8,580 bases of DNA, from assembly GCA_900551975.1 (NCBI GenBank), contig URYA01000061.1, forward strand, positions 1-8,580. The letters run 5' to 3'. Below, piece after piece: positions 1-7,600 of this stretch. Both the position numbers and the translations under genes were made by a program. Within the stretch, counting starts at the first letter, position 1. Each line of letters begins with the position of its first letter. The DNA comes from an uncultured Collinsella sp. Its GTDB lineage: Bacteria > Actinomycetota > Coriobacteriia > Coriobacteriales > Coriobacteriaceae. The notes under the pieces are model-generated. The model was not told the origin of the DNA. It worked only from the letters and a program-made list of their open reading frames with translations, and ran no database searches.

Positions 1-147
1 GCCCGAAACAGCCAGTGCATCGGAAAACGCTGCCCCTTCTCGGCGGCAAAGCAAAGGGCTCTCGAGGCGAAAACAGCCCCGAGTTTCTGAAAGGCCAGAA
101 GCTCCGGGACATACTTGTTTTTCCGGAGAATCTGCTCCATAGGGGTC
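1..147. other. Unrelated sequence replacing the rest of purF; possible short partial ORF
   Basis: Left of about position 148 the sequence stops encoding PurF. All three minus-strand frames lack stop codons here, so no frame can be chosen with certainty. The most protein-like one starts with ATG at 140 (MEQILRKNKYVPELLAFQKL...) and runs off the window edge; it has a weak AAGGGA upstream. I do not recognise it. A 6-bp inverted repeat (CTCCGG 102-107, CCGGAG 123-128) is present but is too weak to call a terminator. It may be a genuine insertion or repeat, or a chimeric assembly end. Confidence 0.6.
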
Positions 148-823
148 CCTTGGGCAGCTCGTCCACCAGCTTGCCCAGCACGAGCGGGCGAATGCCGTGC
201 GGATCGCGGAATGCGTAGAGCGCCTGCTCGTTGATGAGCGTCATGGCGTAGCCGCCGCGCACGAGCTCCATGGTCTTGCGAATGCCCTCGCGCAGATGGC
301 CTGTACGCTGAGTAAAGTAGCCGATAAGTTTGGTCGCGACCTCGGAATCCGAGTTGGAGAGGAACGGCACGCCCAGCTCGATCAGCTGGCGGCGCAGCTC
401 GTCGGTGTTGACGAGGGTGCCGTTGTGCGCGAGCGCGATAATGACGCTATTGATGGTAGAGAGGTGCGGCTGAGAGGCTTCCCAGCTCTTGGCGCCAGCG
501 GTGCCGTAGCGCACATGACCCACGGCCAGCTGACCGGAGAGCGTCGACAAGTCGGCATTGGAGAACACGCGGTCGAGCAGGCCCAGGTCCTTGCGGACCA
601 TAACCGTGCCGCCGTCACCAACAGCGATTCCCGCCGATTCTTGGCCACGGTGCTGCAGTGCACGCAGGCCAAAGTACGTCAGTCGAGCCACGTCGCGATC
701 GGGCGCCCACACACCAAAAATGCCGCATTCCTCATGCAGCTGGTCGGAGTCCGGATCATACGTCGACATGGCGTTCACCTGTCCCGCGGCACGCTCGGCC
801 GCGCGGATGGTTTCTTGAGACAT
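2..823 (-). CDS. purF: Amidophosphoribosyltransferase (PurF), N-terminal part only, 3' side interrupted
   Basis: PurF makes 5-phosphoribosylamine from PRPP and glutamine, the first committed step of purine synthesis, in the cytoplasm. The start ATG at 823 follows GAGGGG with good spacing. Residues 30-35 read HEECGI, so Cys33 is the likely catalytic nucleophile of the class II glutamine amidotransferase domain, released after removal of a short propeptide. Further PurF hallmarks follow in order: LQHRGQESAGIA, GHVRYGTAG, LAHNGTLVN, SNSDSE and FRDPHGIRPLVLGK. About 225 residues, to roughly position 148, fit PurF. Beyond that the frame stays open to the window edge, but its product (rich in W, R, S and F) bears no likeness to the expected VASETCA-type continuation. 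The phosphoribosyltransferase half is therefore absent here. Identity of the first 225 residues is near certain; whether the gene is really broken in the genome is not. Confidence 0.93.
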   Translation of the reverse strand, partial: MSQETIRAAERAAGQVNAMSTYDPDSDQLHEECGIFGVWAPDRDVARLTYFGLRALQHRGQESAGIAVGDGGTVMVRKDLGLLDRVFSNADLSTLSGQLAVGHVRYGTAGAKSWEASQPHLSTINSVIIALAHNGTLVNTDELRRQLIELGVPFLSNSDSEVATKLIGYFTQRTGHLREGIRKTMELVRGGYAMTLINEQALYAFRDPHGIRPLVLGKLVDELPKGPLWSRFSGKTSMSRSFWPFRNSGLFSPREPFALPPRRGSVFRCTGCFG

Positions 824-864
824 GGCATCCCCTCAGAGCCTCGTATTTTGGCGTTACCCGCCTT

Positions 865-870
865 ATTATA
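865..870 (-). promoter_or_regulatory. Probable -10 box of purF
   Basis: A perfect TATAAT lies on the minus strand, ending 41 bases before the purF ATG, which would give a 5' leader of about 35 bases. No good -35 hexamer is visible 16-18 bases upstream, where the sequence is G-rich. The call therefore rests on the -10 match and its position. Confidence 0.5.
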
Positions 871-1018
871 CGCACGGCGCGACGCGCTCCCCCGCGCATG
901 AGCAGCGCTTTTTAAAAGCCCACCGAGCTAATAATCCGTTTTGCGGCCAAACAATTTATCGGTCTGTCCAGTGCAAGCGCCCGCGCCCCCAGATGGCCGC
1001 CGCGCCCACCGTTGAGGG

Positions 1019-1047
1019 TTGCATTGTTGCAATTGGGACGTTCGTCC
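1019..1047. promoter_or_regulatory. Two adjacent short palindromes in the purF / CmpB-family divergent region
   Basis: TTGCA-TTGT-TGCAA (1019-1032) is followed three bases later by GGACG-TT-CGTCC (1036-1047). They lie 62-90 bases before the start of the plus-strand membrane protein gene. Palindromes of this size next to a start can be operators. No regulator can be named, and no clear -35/-10 pair for the plus-strand gene was found. Confidence 0.3.
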
Positions 1048-1108
1048 TGTCTTTTGGCAGGTCGGCGGCGTATCCTTGTAACCTAGGACAAAGCGAGAAA
1101 GGTTATGT

Positions 1109-2338
1109 ATGGATCGAAACGAACTCGACCCCAGCGTCCCCAGCGCCACGGAGGTCAAGAAGATCCCCCTCATCATTAAGGTATACGCCGTCCTGTGCAT
1201 CCTGTCCGGCGTGGGTACGCTCCCGTCGGTCGGCGCCTTTATGTGGCAGGTCATCACCGCACTCATCAACGGCAACGCCGCCGCCAAGCTCGGCGACAAC
1301 ACGCTCGTCGCGGTCGGACTGATTGTCGCCGGCATCATGCTCTCGGCTGCCAGTGCCGTCATCTTGATCATCTTTGGCCTGGACCTCATCAAGAACCAGC
1401 GCCGCAATGCCGCCCGTCTGTCCTATATCCTTATCGCGTTTACCGTCGTCGAGCTTTTGGTTGACGTGATGCTCCAGGGCATCGGGCCCTTCTTGCTGCG
1501 CCCTGCCATCCAGCTCGGCATCCTCGTCGCGCTTTCGGCCACCGTCGACCCCACACTGCGCCAGGAGCGCGAGCTGCAGCGCCGCCTGCAGGAGATGCTC
1601 GACCGCGACGCCGCCGCCGAGGGCATGCTCGGGCGCGATGAAACCGGCGAGGGCTACATCAAGCTCAACTACTTCAACCTGTTCTGGGTATTCTTTGTCT
1701 GCTGCGTGCTCGGCCTGGTCCTGGAGGATATCTGGCATATGACCGTCAACGATCCGGGTGTCTACCAGGACCGCGCCGGTATGCTGTTTGGCCCCTTCAG
1801 CCCCATCTACGGCTTTGGTGCCGTGCTCATGACCATGGTGCTCAACCGCTTCTATAAAAAGAACCCCATCATCATTTTCCTGGTGAGCGCCCTGCTCGGC
1901 GCCAGCTTTGAGGTGTTCGTGGGCTGGTTTATGCAGACCGCGTTTGGCGTGGTCTCGTGGAGCTACTCGCACATAACGCTGTTCGGTATGCCCGACCCGC
2001 TCGTGGTCCTCACGGGCGGACGCACCTGCACGGGCTTCGCCTGTCTGTGGGGCCTGGGTGGCCTCATCTGGATCAAGCTGCTGCTGCCGAGACTGCTCAA
2101 GCTCATCAACATGATTCCGTGGAAGAGCCGCTACTCGGCTACCGTCATCTTCACCATCATTATGCTGGTCGATGGCGTTATGACGCTGCAGTCGCTCGAT
2201 TATTGGTATCAGCGCGTCAACGGCACGGAACCGGATATTCCCGTTGCGCAGTTCTACGGCAAGTACTTCGATAATGACTTTATGGAGAATCGCTTCCAGA
2301 GCATGACCATGAGCCCCAAGGATGCGACGCGCGTGTAG
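1109..2338 (+). CDS. CmpB-family polytopic membrane protein (putative type IV ABC-transporter permease)
   Basis: A 409-residue integral membrane protein with about nine hydrophobic segments, near residues 21-50, 66-92, 104-122, 126-145, 188-208, 229-247, 252-275, 305-328 and 344-362. The N-terminal four-helix part is followed by a charged, probably cytoplasmic stretch (148-185, rich in E, R and D). The C-terminal half has the features I associate with the CmpB family: FGPFSPIYGFGAVL (228-240), LLGASFEVFVGWFMQ (262-276), and a conserved region around GRTCTGFACLWGLGG (304-318). The family is described as putative ABC-transporter permeases, but transport has rarely been shown and no ATPase gene is adjacent. 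The ATG at 1109 follows GAGAAAGG with suitable spacing; an overlapping ATG at 1105 is in another frame. The gene is divergent from purF and ends at a strong terminator. Substrate unknown. Confidence 0.8.
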   Translation: MDRNELDPSVPSATEVKKIPLIIKVYAVLCILSGVGTLPSVGAFMWQVITALINGNAAAKLGDNTLVAVGLIVAGIMLSAASAVILIIFGLDLIKNQRRNAARLSYILIAFTVVELLVDVMLQGIGPFLLRPAIQLGILVALSATVDPTLRQERELQRRLQEMLDRDAAAEGMLGRDETGEGYIKLNYFNLFWVFFVCCVLGLVLEDIWHMTVNDPGVYQDRAGMLFGPFSPIYGFGAVLMTMVLNRFYKKNPIIIFLVSALLGASFEVFVGWFMQTAFGVVSWSYSHITLFGMPDPLVVLTGGRTCTGFACLWGLGGLIWIKLLLPRLLKLINMIPWKSRYSATVIFTIIMLVDGVMTLQSLDYWYQRVNGTEPDIPVAQFYGKYFDNDFMENRFQSMTMSPKDATRV

Positions 2339-2359
2339 CGCCAACCGCGCCCAAAACGC

Positions 2360-2398
2360 AAAATGCCCGCCGGTATCACACGTACCGGCGGGCATTTT
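2360..2398. terminator. Bidirectional intrinsic terminator between convergent genes
   Basis: A perfect 16-bp stem (2360-2375 with 2383-2398) closes a 7-base loop. It contains GCCCGCCGGTA / TACCGGCGGGC. On the plus strand it ends in ATTTTTA, on the minus strand in ATTTTGCGTTTT. It sits 21 bases after the membrane protein stop and 30 bases after the MoaE-like stop, so it can end both transcripts. Confidence 0.92.
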
Positions 2399-2428
2399 TA
2401 TAAACGAGCCTTCTATCGACGCAAGCCT

Positions 2429-2878
2429 CTACGCCTCGCGCTCGACCTCACTCACGCATTCATTCTTGATGGTGCCAACGAGCGCCTGCAGCGCGTCGAC
2501 CACGTGCGGGCGAATGTCCCCGCCGATGAGCACGAGCATGATGTCGTCACCTACGGCAAGCTCGCCGCTTGCCAACCACACGCGCACATAGCCGATACCT
2601 GGCATCGCGCGCGTGGCCTCGATAGCAGCCTGCACCTTGCTGGCGTCGTAGCCAAACACCATGCCGCCCACCTTGTGGCCCGGCGCCACGCCATCGGTCT
2701 CGACACCGCGCGCCTCGGACTTGGGCGTCGCGCGCACCACACCGTTATGCGTCAGATACATCCCACAGCCTGCCGCCGAAGCATCGGCCTTGGCCTCGCG
2801 CAGCCAAGCATCAACCGAAGGCATCGTTTTGCCATTCTCGAGCATCATTTCCCCTTTCACCGTCATTGAGTAGCCCAT
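2429..2878 (-). CDS. MoaE-like protein (molybdopterin synthase large subunit family), probably atypical
   Basis: 149 residues. MoaE, with MoaD, adds sulfur to precursor Z (cPMP) to form molybdopterin. The MoaE-like fold is suggested by DAWLREAK (23-30), MYLTHNGVVRATPKSEARG (40-58), then GIGYVRVWLASGELAVGDDIM (94-114) and IGGDIRPHVVDALQALVGTIK (118-138). These match the family pattern of a G-x-V-R substrate loop, a hRxGxLxxGD-type strand and the helix that follows. Lys138 falls where the first catalytic lysine of MoaE is expected. The second, in the usual PxWKxE end motif, is missing: this protein ends VSEVEREA. The start ATG at 2878 is 3 bases after the sortase stop, with GAGGAA inside the sortase end, so translation is probably coupled. 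An internal ATG pair (residues 11-12) sits just behind AAAGGGGA and is an alternative start. No MoaD, MoaA or MoaC is nearby. Family moderately sure, activity doubtful. Confidence 0.62.
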   Translation of the reverse strand: MGYSMTVKGEMMLENGKTMPSVDAWLREAKADASAAGCGMYLTHNGVVRATPKSEARGVETDGVAPGHKVGGMVFGYDASKVQAAIEATRAMPGIGYVRVWLASGELAVGDDIMLVLIGGDIRPHVVDALQALVGTIKNECVSEVEREA

Positions 2879-2881
2879 TAT

Positions 2882-3880
2882 CTATTCCTCGACCGGCGTG
2901 AGCACCATGACGGCACGCGTGTTGCTCAGCGATAACGAACGACAGGTCACAAGCGTTACAACCTTGGTTGCCGAAGCGGCACGATCGGTGGCATCGCTCG
3001 CCACGGCAGAGGCACCGTCGAGCATCTCGGACAGGTAGTTCTTGAGCCCGTCGTCGCCCTCAAAATTGGGCGTGCGCGCCTTGGCATACGTGTCCTCGAC
3101 CACTTTGGTCGCCAGCGGACGCAGCTTATAGGTGGCGTCGCGCGTGATGTAATACACGTACTCTATGCTGTCGAACGTCGCCTGATCGGTCGTGTCCGAG
3201 ATCACATTGAACATCGATCCGTCGTTCATGTGGTGACCATAGATCGTAGTCTGCTGATCCACCATTCCCGGCGCGGTGTCATCGCTATCCAGGAAAATGG
3301 CCCCAGATGCATTGGCCGTACCGTCGAACAGCGTGTTGAGGTATTTGGAGTTGTTGTTGGTCTGCACCACGGGATAGTTGATGTTGGTGCCGGGCGCGTA
3401 AATCCAACCCACAACCTCGGGATTTGTCTGGGCCAGCGCATTGAAGTCGACAATTGGCACGCCACTGGCGTCCTTGTCGCTCACATATTGCTTTTCGATT
3501 TTTTGATACGACTCGCTCGCCTGCTTGTAGCCAATCTGCGCGTTGATAAAGATGGCGGCCGCAGCAACGATCAGGCCAATGCCGATGATGATGAGCAGAA
3601 TGGGAATGACGGAGCGGCGCTTTTTGCGCGGCGGCTCGGTATAGCTCGATGGCGCGGCATGCGCCGAAGAGCGAGGTGACTTCTTGGCCGTACTGTATGA
3701 CGAAGGGCGATATGCAGCAGGCGTATCCTGACGGCGATGCTTCGCCGGCGTCACGGGGCGCGGCGCGCGCGGCTGTTGAGGAGAGGATGTCCGACCCTGC
3801 TGCGGCGCGCGGGCTGCTCCCGACTTGGCTGGATCGGAAATCCGAGAAGCCGAAAAACGCTTTCCCTGATAGTCGGACAT
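2882..3880 (-). CDS. Class B sortase with long proline/arginine-rich cytoplasmic N-terminus
   Basis: A 332-residue membrane-anchored cysteine transpeptidase that cleaves a sorting signal and links the protein to a cell-wall amine. Residues 1-89 are polar, rich in P, R, S, Q and K and probably unstructured, ending in the basic patch RKKRR. A membrane helix follows (91-112). The catalytic domain starts near 140, with VGWIYAPGTNINYPVVQ (157-173) and IFLD (195-198). The catalytic triad is visible: His216 in TIYGHHMNDGSMF, Cys313 in TLVTCRS and Arg322 in NTRAVMV. The YGHxMxxGSMF and TLxTC forms point to class B rather than class A, C or E. The ATG at 3880 has AAGGAG six bases upstream and lies 36 bases after the purE stop; the MoaE-like start is 3 bases downstream. 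The substrate is unknown; the wall protein at 4671 onward carries a sorting signal and is a possible client. Confidence 0.9.
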   Translation of the reverse strand: MSDYQGKRFSASRISDPAKSGAARAPQQGRTSSPQQPRAPRPVTPAKHRRQDTPAAYRPSSYSTAKKSPRSSAHAAPSSYTEPPRKKRRSVIPILLIIIGIGLIVAAAAIFINAQIGYKQASESYQKIEKQYVSDKDASGVPIVDFNALAQTNPEVVGWIYAPGTNINYPVVQTNNNSKYLNTLFDGTANASGAIFLDSDDTAPGMVDQQTTIYGHHMNDGSMFNVISDTTDQATFDSIEYVYYITRDATYKLRPLATKVVEDTYAKARTPNFEGDDGLKNYLSEMLDGASAVASDATDRAASATKVVTLVTCRSLSLSNTRAVMVLTPVEE

Positions 3881-3916
3881 GGCTCTCCTTATGCTGCAAA
3901 TGGACTGGCAGAGCGC

Positions 3917-4381
3917 TTAGGCGTCAGCCATCTCCTGCTTCATCTTCTCGATAACCTTGCGGTACTCGGGGTCGCAGGCGCCCAGGATCTGCGTGGCGTA
4001 AATGGCAGCGTTCTTGGCACCGTTGATGGCCACACAGGCAACGGGCACGCCCGAAGGCATCTGCACCATCGACAGCAGCGAGTCCATACCGCCCAGATCG
4101 CTCGTCTTCATAGGCACGCCGATGACCGGCAGCGGCGTAAACGCAGCCACGACACCGCCCAGGTGAGCAGCCTTGCCGGCGGCAGCGATAATTACCTTGA
4201 TGCCGCGGTCGGCAGCAGTCGAGGCCCACTCATGGACCTTCGCCGGCGTGCGGTGCGCGCTTGCAATCACGAGCTCATAGGGCACGCCCAGTGCCTCGAG
4301 CTCGGCGGTACAACCTTCCATAACGCCCAGATCGGACTTGGAGCCCATGATGATCCCGACAACCGGCTTCTGATCTGCCAT
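3917..4381 (-). CDS. purE: N5-carboxyaminoimidazole ribonucleotide mutase (PurE)
   Basis: PurE converts N5-CAIR to CAIR in de novo purine synthesis (class I, normally octameric). The protein has 154 residues, the usual length. GIIMGSKSD (9-17) holds the Ser16/Asp17 pair that binds substrate phosphate and ribose. ASAHRTP (40-46) has the conserved His43. AAGKAAHLGGVVAA (67-80) is the active-site loop with His73, and LLSMVQMPSGVPVA (102-115) is the conserved strand-helix. In the loop the usual GGAAHL is GKAAHL here, with Lys70 in place of the second glycine. The ATG at 4381 is chosen over a TTG two codons upstream because AGGAGGT lies eight bases before it. This is the first gene of the apparent purE-sortase-MoaE-like cluster. 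No purK is visible next to it. Confidence 0.95.
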   Translation of the reverse strand: MADQKPVVGIIMGSKSDLGVMEGCTAELEALGVPYELVIASAHRTPAKVHEWASTAADRGIKVIIAAAGKAAHLGGVVAAFTPLPVIGVPMKTSDLGGMDSLLSMVQMPSGVPVACVAINGAKNAAIYATQILGACDPEYRKVIEKMKQEMADA

Positions 4382-4432
4382 AAACAAAGACCTCCTGTTG
4401 AGAGCGGTGACGCAACGAATCCGCGACCCTTA

Positions 4433-4450
4433 ACTACTGAGAGTAGTATA
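4433..4450 (-). promoter_or_regulatory. Probable purE promoter -10 box with overlapping palindromic operator-like site
   Basis: On the minus strand TATACT (4450-4445) is a fair -10 box, about 65 bases before the purE ATG. A perfect palindrome, ACTACT-GAG-AGTAGT (4433-4447), covers the end of the -10 box and the expected start point. A repressor bound there would block initiation. The -35 region is not convincing, and the regulator is unknown. Confidence 0.4.
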
Positions 4451-4475
4451 GCTGCTCCCGTCCCTGCGGTCTGTG

Positions 4476-4565
4476 GGTGCCCTGCAGCGGCCCGCTGTTT
4501 TCATCTTCACTCCAGTTGCTACGCAAAGTCGTTCAGATGAAAACACCGGGCCGCCGCAGAGCACC
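4476..4565. repeat. Long imperfect inverted repeat (31-bp arms, 28-base spacer)
   Basis: The left arm 4476-4506 and right arm 4535-4565 are inverted copies with 28 of 31 positions pairing. The inner part of the arms is TGTTTTCATCT / AGATGAAAACA and the outer part is GC-rich (GGTGC...GCACC). The spacer is 4507-4534. It lies between the terminator of the surface-protein gene and the purE promoter, contains no ORF of note, and has no T-run typical of a terminator. It could be a MITE-like dispersed repeat, a structured RNA or a transcription-blocking hairpin. Confidence 0.75.
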
Positions 4566-4617
4566 TTCGACCTACCGGGGATTGCCATGACGTACGTTGG
4601 CTGAAATAATAAAGCAA

Positions 4618-4647
4618 TGCCCGCCGTCCTTGACGGAGCGGCGGGCA
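4618..4647 (-). terminator. Intrinsic terminator of the surface-protein gene
   Basis: A 9-bp perfect stem (4618-4626 with 4639-4647, TGCCCGCCG / CGGCGGGCA) extends inward by TCC/GGA pairing around a short loop. On the minus strand it is followed by the T-rich TTGCTTTATTATTT. It begins 23 bases after the stop of the wall-anchored protein and separates it from purE. Confidence 0.85.
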
Positions 4648-4670
4648 CGTTTGCTTAGTTGTCGCTGGGA

Positions 4671-7600
4671 CTACTCAGCCTTATTACGACGGTGGAAGAA
4701 GGCACCGATCGCGGCGATGATGGCTCCAAGGCCACCGATGGTCGCGACGGTTGCCGCCGTTTGGTCGCCAGTATTGGGGATCGCCGAACCGTTCTTTTTG
4801 CCGCTCTGGGCCTTGTCGCCTGCGGGCTTGCCCGCCTGGCCGCCGCCGTTCGAGCCGTTGCCGGAACCCTGGTTGCCCGAGCCGCCCTGGTTGCCGGAGT
4901 CGGCATCCTTAAGGCCCTCGATGGCCAGCTTGAGCTGGTCATAGGCCGCCTGGAGCTGGGCGTCGGAAGCATTCTCATCACCCAAAACATCCTCGGCGTA
5001 GGTAATGGCATCCGTCAGGGCCTTGACAGACTCGGCCGTCTTTCCCTTGGTGTCAGTCTCCTTCGCCTGCTTGACCAAGGCCTTGAGCTGCTTCTTGGTC
5101 GGGTTCTCGACCGGGGTCACCGGAGTCTTCTCAAGCGCGTCGCGAGCACTCTCGAGTGCCTTGAGTGCCTGGTCGACCTCGTCCTGCGTGGCGTTCTCGT
5201 CGCTCAGGATGGCGCGGGCGCTCGCCAAGGCATTCTGGAACGCGGTCCAGGAAGCCTCGGTGTAGTCGCTGGCCTTAAGGTCGCCGGCTGCAACCTCGGC
5301 ATCAACCTTTTCAATCGCGGCAGTGAGGTCGCCCTTCGCCACCGGATTGGGAACGGCCGTACCGTAGAACTTGAGCTCCGCCATGCTGCAGTAGGCGTCA
5401 ACGCTGCCACCGCCGGCGTGGAGCACCTTGACGGTCACGTAGCGACCGCGCGCGGCACCAAAGCTCATCTGCTTCCAGTCGCCACGGTCGGTGAGCACGC
5501 GGCCGTCGTTGTCGAAGGTAAACGTACCCATCGACGTGGCGGTGCCCATCTCATAACCGTCGGCAGTGTCGGAGACCAGCACCTCGGCCTCAAAGATATC
5601 GCCGTTCGTGCCGCCGTCCTGGCGCGGCAGGAACGTGACGTCGGTGAGATCGTAGTCGCGGCCCAGGTCGACGGTCAGGTGCTGGGGCATACCGGTCTTA
5701 TTAGCATAGTCGCTGTGCCAGAGCGTCTGCTCATCGCCGTCAAGAGCGTTGACGGCGTTGCTGCCCTCATAGTCGGCCTCGCTCGAGAAGCCGGTCACCT
5801 TGACGTTCTCACGGTTCTCGGGCGTGTTGATGAGGCTCTTCTCATCGACGGGGCGCATCTTGAGGCCGTCGATTGCCTGCTCGATCTTGGCCGTGGCGTC
5901 TGCGACATCCTTCTTGCTATAGCTGCCCTGGCCGCCATCGAGGAGCTTCTGAGCCGCCTCGACCGCAGCGGTGAGGGCTGCATAGGAATCCTTGGTGTAG
6001 ACGGACTCGCTGTAGCCCGCGGCCTTGGAAAGCGCTGCCATGAGCGCAGAGGTGTCGACACCAGCCTTGACCTCGACCTCATAGGATGCGGTCTTGGAGG
6101 GATCGAGCACCGACGCCACCGTGATCGTTGCCTTGCCGGCCTTGTTGGCGCGCAGGTAGTAGCTCACGCTATCGCCGGCCTGGACAGCGGAGACGCTCAC
6201 CACAGAAGAATCGGAGCTCTCGACCGTCACATAGGGGTAGCCGGCGTTCTCGGGCGTGGCCTTGGCGTCGACGAGCGTCACATCGCCCTCGAAGAACTCG
6301 GTCTGGTTCTTGCCCAGTTCGACACCCTCGATGGCCTCGACACCCTGTGTGTAGTTGAAGTTGATCTCGCGCAGCGTGAGCATCTGGTCACCCGATGCCT
6401 CAAGCGGCGTGATCTCGACCTTGGTCGCCTTCTTGCCCTTGTTCTCGGCAGAGAGGCCAAAGGCGTAGCGAGCCTGATAGGAATCAAAGCTTCCGCCCGA
6501 GAACTCCTGGGTCGAGCCGTCCTCGAACGTCACGACGGACTTAATCTTCTGCACGGTGCCGTTGCCACCGTTGCGGTTAACGACCTCGACGCTATCGAGT
6601 TTCGACGGCGTCTTGAAGGCGAACGTCATCGTGGCGGGCAGCTTGACGTAGGTCGGCATCTTGCCGTCGATCCAGTTGGGCCCATAGTTCCACAGGAACT
6701 CGAAGTCGTTGCCGCCCTCATTGTTGTCGAACAGTCCGTCATAGCTCTTCTGCTGGATGAGCTTCTCAACGTTGGTGCCGTCGTCGGTGGGGAGCTCGTC
6801 GTTGGTCATCGTGATGTCAAAGGCGTCGCGGCCGTACTCGGACTTGGTGGGCTGCGGGACACTGGGCATCGTCACGGTGCCATCACTCACGAACTCGAGC
6901 GCGTCGCACGCCGGGCCGACGAGCCAAGACGTCGAGGGCAGCTCGACCTTGCCGGCCGTCTTAGCCTTGAGTTTGAAGCTCGCGACCACACCAGTACTGT
7001 TGAAGAGCTTGGCGTCGCCGCGGTTGGCGAAGGCCAGGTTGATGGTCTGGTGGCCATCCGTGAACTGCACTTTCTCGCGCGAGAGGTTCTCCATGCCCGC
7101 CGTCGACGCATCCTGCGCGATGCTCTCGGAGACATACTCAAACTGGTCGCTGTTGAAGTTGACGAGCGCACCGAGCGCGTTGATGTTCTCGGCGTCGGTG
7201 GCGTAGACGTCGACCGTGATCTCGTCGCCGGCCTCGACCTCCATCTTGCTCGGGATCACCGCGAGGGTGCCAGCAGCCTTGCCCTTTTGCTTGGTGCCGC
7301 CGTCGAGCGCCGCCATGGTGAAGGAGTAGTCGTACACGTCGTAGACGCCGTTGCCGTTGAGGTCGGCGAAGTGGGCGCGGATCTGGGAGTCGAACGTCGA
7401 GGTGTCGGGCTCGCGGTTCTCAAGACCCAGGTAATTCTTCATGTTGGAGTAGTCGCCGTCGGAGACCGTGGCCTTGTTGAGGTTGGAGCCCACAGCGAAG
7501 CCGTCCGTGCCGTCGGTCTTGTAGATGGCGATCTCGGAGGCGGAGAAGAAGTTGCCCACGGACGCGAGCGGCGTCATACGCACGTAGCGCGCGGCCACGG

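Noticed and set aside
102..128. Terminator formed by CTCCGG/CCGGAG near the left edge
   Set aside because: The stem is only 6 bp with a 15-base loop, and the T-run lies in the loop rather than after the stem.
197..901. Plus-strand frame of about 234 codons opposite purF
   Set aside because: Antisense shadow of the GC-rich purF coding frame; PurF motifs on the minus strand are unambiguous.
1054..1076. TTGGCA / TATCCT as promoter of the CmpB-family gene
   Set aside because: The spacer is only 11 bases, too short for a sigma-70 type promoter, and both hexamers are imperfect.
1103..2395. Long minus-strand frame (about 430 codons) opposite the CmpB-family gene
   Set aside because: It mirrors the plus-strand gene, is rich in H, D, E and Q as expected from the antisense of hydrophobic codons, and has no domain likeness. 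The plus-strand protein has a clear start, RBS, membrane helices and family motifs.
4382..4470. Purine riboswitch in the purE leader
   Set aside because: The conserved core bases of the purine riboswitch are not present, and the leader from the likely -10 box is only about 60 bases.
3737..4540. Plus-strand frame of about 267 codons
   Set aside because: It runs antisense to purE and the sortase N-terminus, crosses both genes and the promoter region, and its product (H, R and D rich) resembles no protein family.
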